Assembly: GCF_015354245.1 (NCBI RefSeq)
Contig: NZ_JADKYZ010000007.1
Location: forward strand, 62,001-126,000
Source: Diaphorobacter caeni
Lineage (GTDB): Bacteria > Pseudomonadota > Gammaproteobacteria > Burkholderiales > Burkholderiaceae_C
Direction of reading: 5' to 3'
DNA: 64,000 nt
Shown: piece by piece, positions 53,417 through 62,328 of the stretch
Layout of the letters: the number at the start of each line of letters is the position of its first letter
How positions within the stretch are numbered: position 1 is the stretch's first letter
Made by a program: the position numbers and the translations under genes
The notes under the pieces: model-generated
The model's database searches: none
Seen by the model: the letters and a program-made list of their open reading frames with translations, nothing else
What the model was told of the DNA's origin: nothing

Positions 53417-54210
53417 GCAAGAAGAAAATCGGCGATGTCATTCTGGACGTGCAGCACATCAGTCTGCGTTTTGGGGGCGTGAAGACGCTCACCGACATCA
53501 GCCTGAATGTGCGCCAGCACGAGGTTCGGTCCATCATCGGACCGAACGGAGCGGGCAAGAGCTCGATGCTCAACTGCATCAACGGGGTGTACACGCCGCA
53601 GGAAGGAACGATCACCTTCAAAGGCAAAACCTTCAAGCATCTGAGCAGCCGTGAAGTGGCGGAGATGGGCGTGGCGCGCACCTTCCAGAATCTAGCGCTG
53701 TTCAAGGGCATGAGCGTCATCGACAACATCATGACCGGCCGCAATCTGCGCATCAGAAGCAGTCTGCTCTCGCAGGCCTTCCGCAACCCTTTCGGCATCG
53801 GCGGGGCGCAGCGCGAGGAAGAGCGGCACCGGGCTTTCGTCGAGCACATCATCGACTTTCTGGAGATCCAGGCGCATCGCAAGACGCCTGTCGGACAGCT
53901 TCCGTACGGCCTGCAGAAGCGCGTGGACCTTGGTCGCGCACTCGCGATGGAGCCGCAGGTGCTGCTGCTGGACGAGCCGATGGCGGGCATGAATCTCGAA
54001 GAGAAGCAGGACATGTGCCGCTTCATTCTGGACGTGAACGACGAGTTCGGCACCACCATCGTGCTGATCGAACACGACATGGGCGTGGTGATGGATATCT
54101 CCGACCGCGTCGTGGTGCTCGACTACGGCAAGAAAATCGCCGACGGCACTCCGGATGAAGTGCTCCACAACGAAGAGGTGATCCGGGCTTATCTCGGCAC
54201 CACGCACTGA
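53413..54210 (+). CDS. livG: Branched-chain amino acid/organic acid ABC transporter ATPase (LivG-type)
   Basis: A 265-residue ABC ATPase of the LivG type: Walker A GPNGAGKSS, the LivG-specific ARTFQNLALFKGMSVIDNIMTGRN segment, signature LPYGLQKRVDLGRALA, Walker B LLLDEPMAGMN and the switch His in LIEHDM. HAAT/LIV systems move amino acids, amides and in many betaproteobacteria aromatic or alicyclic acids. It is translationally coupled to the upstream acyl-CoA synthetase, so transport and CoA activation are tied together. Confidence 0.95.
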   Translation: MSKKKIGDVILDVQHISLRFGGVKTLTDISLNVRQHEVRSIIGPNGAGKSSMLNCINGVYTPQEGTITFKGKTFKHLSSREVAEMGVARTFQNLALFKGMSVIDNIMTGRNLRIRSSLLSQAFRNPFGIGGAQREEERHRAFVEHIIDFLEIQAHRKTPVGQLPYGLQKRVDLGRALAMEPQVLLLDEPMAGMNLEEKQDMCRFILDVNDEFGTTIVLIEHDMGVVMDISDRVVVLDYGKKIADGTPDEVLHNEEVIRAYLGTTH

Positions 54211-54228
54211 TCGCATCCGGAGGCGCAC

Positions 54229-55158
54229 ATGTCATTCTTTCTGGAAACTCTGTTCGGCGGTCTGATGGCAGGAATGCTGTACGCGCTGGTGGCGCTGGGC
54301 TTCGTGCTGATCTTCAAGGCCTCGGGCGTCTTCAATTTTGCGCAGGGCGCCATGGTGCTTTTCGCAGCGCTGGCGATGGCCCGCTTTTCCGAGTGGATTC
54401 CGCAGTGGTTCGGCATCACGAGCCTGCTGGTGGCAAATCTCATGGCCTTCGTGTTCGCGGGCCTGTGCATGCTGTTGATCGCGTGGCTCGTGGAGCGCCT
54501 CGCTCTGCGCTATCTGGTCAATCAGGAGGGCGCGACGCTGCTGATGGCGACGCTCGGCATCTCGTACTTTCTGGATGGGTTGGGGCAGACCGTCTTCGGC
54601 AGCAGCATCTACCAGATCAACATCGGCATGCCCAAGGAGCCGGTGTTCGTGCTGGACCAGGCCTTCGAGGGCGGTCTGCTGATCAACAAGGAAGACCTGT
54701 ACGCGGCGCTGATCGCTGCCGTGCTGGTGGGCGTGCTGTCCATTTTCTTCCAGAAGACCGGAACCGGGCGTGCCTTGCGTGCGGTGGCCGATGACCACCA
54801 GGCTGCGCTGTCCATCGGCATTCCGCTCAACCGCATCTGGGTCATCGTGTGGAGCGTCGCGGGCATCGTGGCGCTGGTGGCGGGAATGATCTGGAGCTCC
54901 AAACTCGGTGTGCAGTTCTCACTTGCATCGGTGGCCTTGCGGGCGCTGCCGGTGATCATTCTCGGAGGCCTTACATCGGTGCCCGGCGCCATCATCGGCG
55001 GCCTGATCATCGGCGTGGGGGAGAAGCTCTCCGAGGTCTATCTCGGCCCGCTGGTCGGCGGGGGCATCGAGATCTGGTTTGCCTATGTGCTGGCGCTGCT
55101 CTTCCTGCTGGTCCGTCCTCAGGGACTGTTCGGCGAAAAGATCATCGATCGCGTCTGA
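54229..55158 (+). CDS. livH: LIV-type ABC transporter permease (LivH)
   Basis: A 309-residue multi-spanning permease with the LivH pattern: LFGGLMAGMLYALVALGFVLIFKASGVFNFAQGAM at the N-terminus, ATLGISYFLDGLG, ALRAVADDHQAALSIGI (coupling-loop region) and ALPVIILGGLTSVPGAIIGGLIIG. It forms one half of the membrane channel with LivM and lies 18 bases after livG. Confidence 0.95.
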   Translation: MSFFLETLFGGLMAGMLYALVALGFVLIFKASGVFNFAQGAMVLFAALAMARFSEWIPQWFGITSLLVANLMAFVFAGLCMLLIAWLVERLALRYLVNQEGATLLMATLGISYFLDGLGQTVFGSSIYQINIGMPKEPVFVLDQAFEGGLLINKEDLYAALIAAVLVGVLSIFFQKTGTGRALRAVADDHQAALSIGIPLNRIWVIVWSVAGIVALVAGMIWSSKLGVQFSLASVALRALPVIILGGLTSVPGAIIGGLIIGVGEKLSEVYLGPLVGGGIEIWFAYVLALLFLLVRPQGLFGEKIIDRV

Positions 55159-55204
55159 TCTTTCCATCTGCCTTCTCAAACGCACCCAAGACAAGAGACA
55201 TCCC

Positions 55205-56281
55205 ATGCTATACAGAGAAAACGGCCAGATAAAGACCAGCTACCGCTCGGATCAACAGATTCTTCCGATCGCACAGGATCGGTATGCGCTGATCGCCTTG
55301 CTGGTGCTCGCATGTGTCGTCATACCGGGTCTGGCCTCGGATTACGTGCTGCGCGCCATCGGCATTCCATTTCTGATCATGTCGCTGGCGGCGCTCGGGG
55401 TGAACATTCTGGTGGGCTATTGCGGCCAGATCTCGCTTGGATCCGGCGCGTTCATGGCCATCGGTGCCTATGGCGCATTCAACGTCATGGCGCGGGTGCA
55501 GGACATGCCGCTGGTGCCGGCGCTGCTGCTGGGCGGGTTCTTCGCCATGGTCTACGGAATCATCTTCGGCCTGCCGAGTCTGCGGGTGAAGGGCCTATAT
55601 CTCGCTGTGGCGACGCTTGCCGCACAGTTCTTCAGCGACTGGTTGTTCCTGCGTGTGAAGTGGCTCACCAACAACTCGTCTTCGGGTTCGGTGTCGGTGG
55701 GGAACCTGCACGTCGGCCCTTGGCAGATTGATACTGCGGCGAGCAAGTACATGTTCTGCCTTGCCTTCGTCATCTTCTTCGCACTCATCGCCAAGAACCT
55801 GGTGCGCAGCGCCGCAGGCCGTGAGTGGATGGCGATTCGCGACATGGATGTGGCGGCGTCGGTGATCGGCATTCGCCCCATGTATGCAAAGCTCAGCGCG
55901 TTTGCCGTCAGCTCCTTCATCATCGGCATCGCCGGGGGGCTGTGGGCCTTCGTGCACCTTGGCGCATGGGAGCCGGCCGCGTTCTCCGTGGAGATCTCGT
56001 TCCGTCTGCTCTTCATGGTGATCATCGGCGGCATGGGCTCCATCATGGGCGGCTTTCTGGGCGCCGCATTCATGGTGCTGCTCCCCATCTTTCTCAGCCA
56101 GGCGCTGCCAGCGCTGGGAGCGCTCTTCGGACTGACGATCTCCACGGCCACGGTCGCGCACATCGAAACCATGATCTTCGGGGGACTCATCGTCTGGTTC
56201 CTCATTGTGGAGCCGCATGGGCTCAGCAAGCTGTGGTCACTTGGAAAGCAACGTTTGAGGATCTGGCCGTTTCCTCATTGA
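55205..56281 (+). CDS. livM: LIV-type ABC transporter permease (LivM)
   Basis: A 358-residue permease of the LivM type: ALGVNILVGYCGQISLGSGAFMAIGAY, LPSLRVKGLYLAVATLAAQ, GREWMAIRDMDVAASVIGI (ATPase-coupling segment) and GGMGSIMGGFLGAAF. The start at 55205 is the Met of MLYRENGQ, 46 bases after livH; the open frame further upstream overlaps livH out of frame and is unlikely to be used. Confidence 0.94.
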   Translation: MLYRENGQIKTSYRSDQQILPIAQDRYALIALLVLACVVIPGLASDYVLRAIGIPFLIMSLAALGVNILVGYCGQISLGSGAFMAIGAYGAFNVMARVQDMPLVPALLLGGFFAMVYGIIFGLPSLRVKGLYLAVATLAAQFFSDWLFLRVKWLTNNSSSGSVSVGNLHVGPWQIDTAASKYMFCLAFVIFFALIAKNLVRSAAGREWMAIRDMDVAASVIGIRPMYAKLSAFAVSSFIIGIAGGLWAFVHLGAWEPAAFSVEISFRLLFMVIIGGMGSIMGGFLGAAFMVLLPIFLSQALPALGALFGLTISTATVAHIETMIFGGLIVWFLIVEPHGLSKLWSLGKQRLRIWPFPH

Positions 56282-56350
56282 TCGAGTGCGGCCCCGAGAG
56301 GGACCGCCAGCTGTGAATGGGCCGTATGAAAACAACTGATTGGAGACACG

Positions 56351-57676
56351 ATGAAACGCACCTTCGCCACTTTGAGCGCAGCGGTCGCCGCGCTCGCATC
56401 CATCGCATCGGCACCTGCTGCCGCGCAGGAAAAGCAGCAGTACTTTCCCATGTTGACCTTCCGGACGGGACCTTACGCTCCGAGTGGAACGCCGTGGGCC
56501 AACGGGTTCGTCGACTACTACAAGCTGGTCAATCTGAACGGCGGCATCAACGGGGTGAAGGTGCTGTGGGAGGAGTGCGAGACGGGTTACGCCACCGATC
56601 GGGGCGTCGAGTGCTATGAACGGCTCAAGGACAAGCACGGTGGTGCGACCGTGTTCCAGACCATGTCCACCGGCATCACGTTTGCGCTGACCGAGCGCGG
56701 TGCGGCCGACAAGATTCCAATTCTGACACCGGCCTATGGCGTGAGCGAGAGCGCGGACGGAGAGGCCTACAAATGGAGTTTCCCGATCGGTGGAACGCAC
56801 TGGGCGTCGGCCGACACGCAGTTCCAGTACCTCGCGCAGAGGGCGGGCGGCATGGACAAGCTCAAGGGCAAGAAGGTGACGCTGCTCTACCACGACAGTC
56901 CTTACGGCAAGGAATCCATCCCGGTGCTCACCGCACGGGCCAAGGCGAACGGGGTCGAACTGGCGACGCTGCCGGTGTCGCACCCCGGCGTGGACCAGAA
57001 GGCCGCGTGGCTGCAGATTCGCCAGAGCCGTCCGGACTATGTGCTGTTGTGGGGCTGGGGGGTGATGAACTCGACCGCGCTGAAGGAAGCGCAGTCCACG
57101 GGATATGCACGCAACAAGATGATCGGTGTGTGGCCTTCCGGGTCCGAGTCCGATGTGAAGGGCATTTCAGGTGCCGACGGCTACAGTGCCGTGCTGCTGT
57201 TGCCAGGGCCGGGCGCCAGCTCCAAGATCGCCAAGGAAGTGCTTGAAAAGCTGCACGCCAAGGGCAATGGATCGGGGCCGAAAGAAGAGGTGGGCGAGGC
57301 GCTCTACATGCGCGGCTTGATGAACGCGATGATGTCGGTGGAAGGCGTTCGCCGCGCTCAGGAGAAGTTCGGCAAGGGCAAGGTGATGTCCCCCGTGCAG
57401 GCGCGCTGGGGTTACGAGAACCTCAACATTGACCAGAAGCGCCTTGAGGAACTGGGCATCGCGGACATCATGCGTCCCATCGTCACCACCTGCAAGGACC
57501 ACATGGGGCCATCGTCGGCCAAGGCCTATACATGGGATGGAAGCAAGTGGAACGCGAGCTCGGACTGGCTGCAGGCCGACCCGAACGTGATCAAACCCTT
57601 GCTCAAGGATGCGGTCGACAGGCATCTGGCCGAGAAAAAGCAGACGCGCCGTTCTGCCGAAGACTGCAATTCGTAA
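56351..57676 (+). CDS. Periplasmic substrate-binding protein of the LIV-type transporter
   Basis: A 441-residue type I periplasmic binding protein, longer than typical LivK (about 370). The signal peptide ends near AAAQ-EK (about residue 25). The mature part starts FPMLTFRTGPYAPSGTPWANGFVDYYKLVNLNGGINGVKV, the branch seen in HAAT systems beside acyl-CoA synthetases. Other family parts are WEECETGYATDRGVECYERLKD and HDSPYGKESIPVLTARAKANGVELATLPV. It determines the imported substrate, probably a carboxylic acid rather than an amino acid, given the CoA ligases in the operon (inference). Confidence 0.92.
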   Translation: MKRTFATLSAAVAALASIASAPAAAQEKQQYFPMLTFRTGPYAPSGTPWANGFVDYYKLVNLNGGINGVKVLWEECETGYATDRGVECYERLKDKHGGATVFQTMSTGITFALTERGAADKIPILTPAYGVSESADGEAYKWSFPIGGTHWASADTQFQYLAQRAGGMDKLKGKKVTLLYHDSPYGKESIPVLTARAKANGVELATLPVSHPGVDQKAAWLQIRQSRPDYVLLWGWGVMNSTALKEAQSTGYARNKMIGVWPSGSESDVKGISGADGYSAVLLLPGPGASSKIAKEVLEKLHAKGNGSGPKEEVGEALYMRGLMNAMMSVEGVRRAQEKFGKGKVMSPVQARWGYENLNIDQKRLEELGIADIMRPIVTTCKDHMGPSSAKAYTWDGSKWNASSDWLQADPNVIKPLLKDAVDRHLAEKKQTRRSAEDCNS

Positions 57677-57742
57677 CCCGGACTCCGGCCTTTCAACGCG
57701 GGGGCGCGCTGGACCGCGTCCCCGCATGTTGGACACCTTTGC

Positions 57743-58546
57743 ATGAATAACATCGTTCTGAACGTCAACGGCATCGAGGTCATCTACAACCACGTGATCC
57801 TCGTGCTCAAGGGGGTTTCGCTGACCTTGGCCGAAGGTCAGGTCGCCGCCATCCTCGGCGGCAATGGCGCGGGCAAGACCACGACGCTGCGTGCCATCTC
57901 CAACCTGCTCAAGGGCGAGCGCGGAGAGGTCACCAAGGGCAGCATCGAGCTGCGAGGCGAACGCATCGACAGCCTGACTCCGGCTCAGCTTGTGCGGCGC
58001 GGCGTGGTGCAGGTGATGGAAGGGCGGCACTGCTTTGCGCACCTCACCATCGAGGAAAACCTGCTGACTGGCTGCTACACCCGCAGCGACAAGGCTGAAA
58101 TCGCCCGCAACCTCGAGAAGGTGTATGCGTACTTTCCGCGCCTCAAGACCCGGCGCAGTTCGCAGGCCGCCTACACCTCGGGCGGCGAGCAGCAGATGTG
58201 CGCCATTGGACGCGCGTTGATGACGAACCCCAGCGTGGTGCTGCTCGATGAACCATCGATGGGGCTGGCTCCGCAGATCGTGGAGGAAGTCTTCGAGATC
58301 GTGAAGGACCTCAACCGCAAGGAGCGGGTGAGCTTTCTGATCGCGGAGCAGAACACCAACATGGCGCTGAAGTATGCCGACTACGGCTACATACTGGAGA
58401 GCGGCCGCGTGGTGATGGACGGACACGCGGAGGAGCTGCGCAGCAACGAGGACGTCAAGGAGTTCTATCTCGGCGTGGGCGGCGAAGAGCGCAAGAGCTT
58501 TCGCGAAGTCAAGAGCTACAAGCGGCGCAAGCGCTGGCTGGCCTGA
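57743..58546 (+). CDS. livF: LIV-type ABC transporter ATPase (LivF)
   Basis: A 267-residue ABC ATPase of LivF type: Walker A GGNGAGKTT, QVMEGRHCFAHLTIEENLLTG, signature YTSGGEQQMCAIGRALM, Walker B VLLDEPSMGLAP and IAEQNTNMALKYADYGYILESGRV. The C-terminus has a basic extension (SYKRRKRW) beyond the usual LivF length. It lies 66 bases after the binding protein and completes the five-gene transporter. Confidence 0.95.
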   Translation: MNNIVLNVNGIEVIYNHVILVLKGVSLTLAEGQVAAILGGNGAGKTTTLRAISNLLKGERGEVTKGSIELRGERIDSLTPAQLVRRGVVQVMEGRHCFAHLTIEENLLTGCYTRSDKAEIARNLEKVYAYFPRLKTRRSSQAAYTSGGEQQMCAIGRALMTNPSVVLLDEPSMGLAPQIVEEVFEIVKDLNRKERVSFLIAEQNTNMALKYADYGYILESGRVVMDGHAEELRSNEDVKEFYLGVGGEERKSFREVKSYKRRKRWLA

Positions 58547-58590
58547 GTGTTCCGCCACCATCTGCATCACTTCACCGGACGGATTCCATC

Positions 58591-59847
58591 ATGACTTCAT
58601 CCCGCGAATACTTCGATGCGCTGGAGACGCGCAGCATCGATCAGCGAACAGCGGAGCAACTCGCAGCCCTTCGCTCGGTCTTGACGGCGGCGCAGGAGGC
58701 GGCTCCCGCGCTGAAGGATGGCTTGAAGGACATCGACCCATCGCAGCTGCGCGATGTCGATGCGCTCTCGAACACTCCCATCACCCGCAAGTCCGATCTG
58801 TTCGCGAGGCAGCGTGCGGGGTTGCATCGCGAGCCGTTCGGTGGGTTTTCCAGGCTCCGAAAAGGTCCTGGCATGCCGCGCCTGTTTGCGTCTCCCGGAC
58901 CGATCTACGAGCCGCAAGGAGTGCAGCCGGACTACTGGCGCATGGCGCGCGCGCTGCATGCGGCGAGCTTCGGCGCTGACGATCTTGTGCACAACGCTTT
59001 CAGCTACCACATGACGCCCGGTGCATTCATGTTTGAAGCGGGAGCGCATGCGCTTGGGTGCACGGTCTTCCCCGCCGGAGTCGGGCAGACCGAGCAACAG
59101 ATTGCAGCCATGGAGGAACTGAGGCCCGATGCCTACTGCGGAACGCCTGGATTTTTACGGATTTTGCTTGAGAAAACCCGTGCGCAAGGGCGTGAACTGC
59201 CAGGCTTGCGCGTCGCGTCCGTGAGCGGAGAGGCCTGCCCTGCGAGTCAAGTCGAGTGGTTCAAGAGTCAGGGCGTGGACGTGTTCCAGACCTATGCCAC
59301 CGCCGACCTGGGCCTCATCGCCTATGAAACGGTGGCGCGCGAAGGCTTTGTGCTCGACGAGCAGGTCATCGTCCAGATCGTGGAGCCCGGTACATCTCAC
59401 GTGGTTGCGGACGGCGAAGTCGGAGAGGTCGTGGTGACCGTGCTGAACCCGGACTATCCACTGGTCCGCTTCTCCACCGGGGATCTTTCCGCCGTGCTGC
59501 CCGGCGTCTGTCCCACGGGCAGAACGGCTCCACGACTCGAGGGCTGGCTCGGTCGCGCGGACCAGTCCGCCAAGGTGCGCGGCATGTTCGTGCACCCGGT
59601 GCATATCGACCAGATCGTCCAGCGCGTGCCTCAGGTGGACAAGTGCCGCTTGATCATCAGCAGAGTCAATGAACAGGACCATTTGACGCTGCAGCTCGAG
59701 TCGCTTGAGCAGGGGACTGCGTTTGCCGATGCGGTCGCTGCTGCGTTCAGGGACATCACCCGTCTGCGCACCGACGTGCAACTGGTGTCCGCAGGAAGCC
59801 TGCCTGCGGATGGTTTGAAGGTGGTGGATGAACGTGCGTTGGCTTGA
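58591..59847 (+). CDS. PaaK-like adenylate-forming protein with altered P-loop
   Basis: A 418-residue protein of the phenylacetate-CoA ligase (PaaK) family, near the usual 430 residues. Family features include EYFDALETRSIDQR at the N-terminus, AYCGTPGFLRILLEK, VSGEACPASQVEWFKSQGVDVFQTYATADLG, PLVRFSTGDLSAVLPG and the C-terminal GRADQSAKVRGMFVHPVHI. Where PaaK has the Ser/Thr/Gly-rich ATP P-loop (SSGTTGxP), this protein reads LFASPGPIYEPQG (about 98-110). It may bind ATP differently or have lost adenylation. It lies 44 bases after livF and ends the run. A final Lys for adenylation is expected near LPADGLKV. Confidence 0.85.
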   Translation: MTSSREYFDALETRSIDQRTAEQLAALRSVLTAAQEAAPALKDGLKDIDPSQLRDVDALSNTPITRKSDLFARQRAGLHREPFGGFSRLRKGPGMPRLFASPGPIYEPQGVQPDYWRMARALHAASFGADDLVHNAFSYHMTPGAFMFEAGAHALGCTVFPAGVGQTEQQIAAMEELRPDAYCGTPGFLRILLEKTRAQGRELPGLRVASVSGEACPASQVEWFKSQGVDVFQTYATADLGLIAYETVAREGFVLDEQVIVQIVEPGTSHVVADGEVGEVVVTVLNPDYPLVRFSTGDLSAVLPGVCPTGRTAPRLEGWLGRADQSAKVRGMFVHPVHIDQIVQRVPQVDKCRLIISRVNEQDHLTLQLESLEQGTAFADAVAAAFRDITRLRTDVQLVSAGSLPADGLKVVDERALA

Positions 59848-59981
59848 GGCAGCGTAAATACGCTCTGAGTGCGCGCACGCTGTGGCTGTCAGCGATGTAT
59901 GTGCTGCGGAGTCCGCGACCATGAGCGGTCCATGGATTTTTGCCAATTCATTCGGGTAAACCATAGGATTTCTGAAATAAT

Positions 59982-59991
59982 TGACATGTCA
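59982..59991. promoter_or_regulatory. Palindrome upstream of the MarR gene
   Basis: TGACATGTCA is a perfect 10-bp palindrome 23 bases ahead of the MarR start codon in an AT-rich stretch (TTGACATGTCATC). Its place fits an autoregulatory MarR operator. Confidence 0.45.
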
Positions 59992-60014
59992 TCTATTTCG
60001 AAGAACAACAATCC

Positions 60015-60494
60015 ATGTCGCTCCACGAAGCGCAAACCCTGCCTCAGGTTCAGCAGAACATCATGTTCACGATGGGGCAACTCAATCGGCAATGGCGCCG
60101 CGTGGTGGACCGCCTGCTGCGGCCGCTCGGGCTGACGGAGGCGACCTGGCTGCCGCTCACGCATCTGGAGCGCGCCACGGCGCCGATGCGGCAAAAGGAT
60201 CTGGCGGCGTCGCTGGGGCTCGACAGTTCATCGGTCGTGCGACTGCTGGACGGGCTGGAGTCGGCGGGGCTGATCGTTCGCGCCGGACATGTGGACCGCC
60301 GCGCCAAGACCATCGGCATCACGCCCAAGGGGCTGGAGATCGTGCGCCAGGTGAAGGCTCTGATCGCCGAGGAGCGCCTGAAGCTCTTTTCCGCCGTGAG
60401 CCCGGACGAGTTGACGGCCGCGTTCACCGTGCTGCAAAGCATTGGAGCGCAACTGCAGAAGCTCGAATCCGATGATGCGGGGAGGCCCGCATGA
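60015..60494 (+). CDS. MarR-family transcriptional regulator
   Basis: A 159-residue MarR regulator. The winged helix is clear (LTEATWLPLTHLERATAPMRQKDLAASLGLDSSSVVRLLDGLESAGLIVRAGHVDRRAKTIGITPKG), with the DRR wing typical of MarR. Helices at both ends make the dimer interface. Its stop overlaps the start of the efflux gene by 4 bases, so it most likely represses that pump in response to a phenolic or similar toxic compound. Confidence 0.94.
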   Translation: MSLHEAQTLPQVQQNIMFTMGQLNRQWRRVVDRLLRPLGLTEATWLPLTHLERATAPMRQKDLAASLGLDSSSVVRLLDGLESAGLIVRAGHVDRRAKTIGITPKGLEIVRQVKALIAEERLKLFSAVSPDELTAAFTVLQSIGAQLQKLESDDAGRPA

Positions 60495-61717
60495 ACGCGC
60501 CCGTGACCGCGATCGGCAAGGTGCGTGCGCCGCTTTGGCTGCTGGTGATGATCACGCTGAGCGGCACGCTGGCCATGCACATGTTCGTGCCCGCTCTGCC
60601 CGATGCGGCGCGTGCGCTGCACACCAACAGCGCGGCGGTGCAGGCGACCATCGGCATCTACATCCTCGGACTGGCGTTCGGCCAGCTGTTCTACGGGCCG
60701 CTGTCGGACGCGCTCGGCCGCCGCCCCATGCTCATGGTCGGGCTGTCGCTGTATCTCGGCGCGGGCATCGTCGCCGCGCTTGCGCCCAACGTGGAAACGC
60801 TGGTGCTTGCGCGGCTGTTTCAGGCGCTCGGCGGCTGTGCGGGGCTGGCGCTTGGGCGCGCGATGGTGCGCGATACGACGAGCGCCGACGAAGCAGTGCG
60901 CGCGCTGGCGCTGCTCAACCTCATCATGATGGTCGGCCCGGGGCTCGCGCCCATCATCGGCTCGACGATGGTGGAGCTTGGCGGCTGGCGCATGGTGTTC
61001 GTGTTCCTCTCGCTGCTCGGTGCGGCCACGCTGGTGCTCACCTGGAAGAAGGTGCCGGAGACCGGCAGCCCGACCGGTGTTGTCAGCGTGACGGCCCTTG
61101 CGCGCGACTACACCTCGCTGCTCAAGTCGCCCAAATACCTCGGCTACGCGTTCGGCGGTGCCTGCGCGACCACGTCGATCTACGCCTTCATCGCGGCCGC
61201 GCCCTTCGTGATCACCGAGCAGCTGCACCACCCGGTGCGCGACGTGGGCCTCTCGCTGGGCATCATCATGATCGGCATGGGCATCGGCAACGCGATCACC
61301 CGCCGCATGGTGCTCAACGTGCGGGTGGAAAAGCTGCTGGTGTTCGGCAACGGCCTGAGCATTGCGAGCGCCGCGGTCTTTCTGGTGCTGGAGCTGATCG
61401 GCTGGCTCAACCTGCCCGCCATCGTCGTGCTGATGCTGCTGTTCGCGATGGGCTCGGGCACGGCCAGTCCGGCCGCGCTGTCCAAGACGCTGATGGTCGA
61501 TGCCCACCACGTGGGTTCGGCGGCGGGGCTCTACGGCTTCTCCCAGATGGCGCTGGGCGCGCTGTTCACGCTGATGGTCGGCTGGGGCGACAACCCTGCA
61601 TTGTCAGCGGCCATTGTGCTGATCGGCGCGGCTGCGGCGGGGCAGGCCGGGGTGCAATTCGCGATTCATCGGGAGCGCAAGGAGGCGCTTCATCAGGAAG
61701 GTGGCGAGGGTATCTGA
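60491..61717 (+). CDS. Bcr/CflA-family MFS drug efflux transporter
   Basis: A 408-residue, 12-helix major facilitator of the Bcr/CflA type. Markers are MFVPALPDAARALHTNSAAVQATIGIYILGLAFGQLFYGPLSDALGRRPMLMVGLSLYLGAG (motif A, YGPLSDALGRRP) in the first helices and LARLFQALGGCAGLALGRAMVRD (motif B-like). It pumps out antibiotics, cysteine or aromatic compounds in exchange for protons. It is coupled to the MarR gene upstream. Confidence 0.93.
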   Translation: MNAPVTAIGKVRAPLWLLVMITLSGTLAMHMFVPALPDAARALHTNSAAVQATIGIYILGLAFGQLFYGPLSDALGRRPMLMVGLSLYLGAGIVAALAPNVETLVLARLFQALGGCAGLALGRAMVRDTTSADEAVRALALLNLIMMVGPGLAPIIGSTMVELGGWRMVFVFLSLLGAATLVLTWKKVPETGSPTGVVSVTALARDYTSLLKSPKYLGYAFGGACATTSIYAFIAAAPFVITEQLHHPVRDVGLSLGIIMIGMGIGNAITRRMVLNVRVEKLLVFGNGLSIASAAVFLVLELIGWLNLPAIVVLMLLFAMGSGTASPAALSKTLMVDAHHVGSAAGLYGFSQMALGALFTLMVGWGDNPALSAAIVLIGAAAAGQAGVQFAIHRERKEALHQEGGEGI

Positions 61718-61817
61718 GAGCGTGTTCCGAGGCATTTCCGTGAGATTGGAACTCGAAGGGCTGTGCGGTTACTCACACTGCACAGATAGTCCATTACCCC
61801 TTCGCAGGAACCTCACC

Positions 61818-62306
61818 ATGCTGAATTTCTCCCAGCTTCTGGCCGCACTTGGTGCTGCTGTGCATATCGATACCGCTGCGGCTGTAGCAGACGGCGGTTG
61901 CACACTTTCCTTCGACGGAAAGCTGGAAGTGACCTTCGAGCTGTCCAAGGACGAGCGCTCCGTCTACGTGTTTGCTCCGGTGCTGGCGCTGCCGCCGTCG
62001 GGCAATGCGCGCGAGACCGTGCTCCAGACGCTGCTGCAGATCCATCTGTTCGGCATGGCGACCAATGGCTGCTATTTCGGACTGGATCCCAAGCTGAGCA
62101 GGGTCATTCTCTTCAAGACCCTGGCACTGGACCACCTGGACGACAAGTCGGCGCTGGCCAGCATCGAACTGCTGGTGAATGACCTGGAGCGCTGGCAAAA
62201 GGCATTGCTGGATCTGGTGGTGCGCCTGCAAGGCAACCCCACTAATGTCAAGAACGTGGCCAACCCGGCGGATCCCATGTCCATGCTGATGTCGCAACGC
62301 GCCTGA
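61818..62306 (+). CDS. CesT-like type III secretion chaperone
   Basis: A 162-residue protein with the CesT/Tir-chaperone pattern: FSQLLAALGAAVHID helix, GGCTLSFDGKLEVTFELSKDERSVYVFAPVLALP (the beta-sheet), ARETVLQTLLQIHLFGMATNGCYFGLDPKLSRVILFKTLALDHLD and a C-terminal helix ending in WQKALLDLVVRL. These small acidic dimers keep one secreted effector unfolded and guide it to the secretion ATPase. AGGAAC precedes the start at 61818. It sits 22 bases before a large repeat protein that is the obvious client. No other secretion gene is inside the window. Confidence 0.7.
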   Translation: MLNFSQLLAALGAAVHIDTAAAVADGGCTLSFDGKLEVTFELSKDERSVYVFAPVLALPPSGNARETVLQTLLQIHLFGMATNGCYFGLDPKLSRVILFKTLALDHLDDKSALASIELLVNDLERWQKALLDLVVRLQGNPTNVKNVANPADPMSMLMSQRA

Positions 62307-62328
62307 GCGGGTTGTCGAAAGGGTAGCC

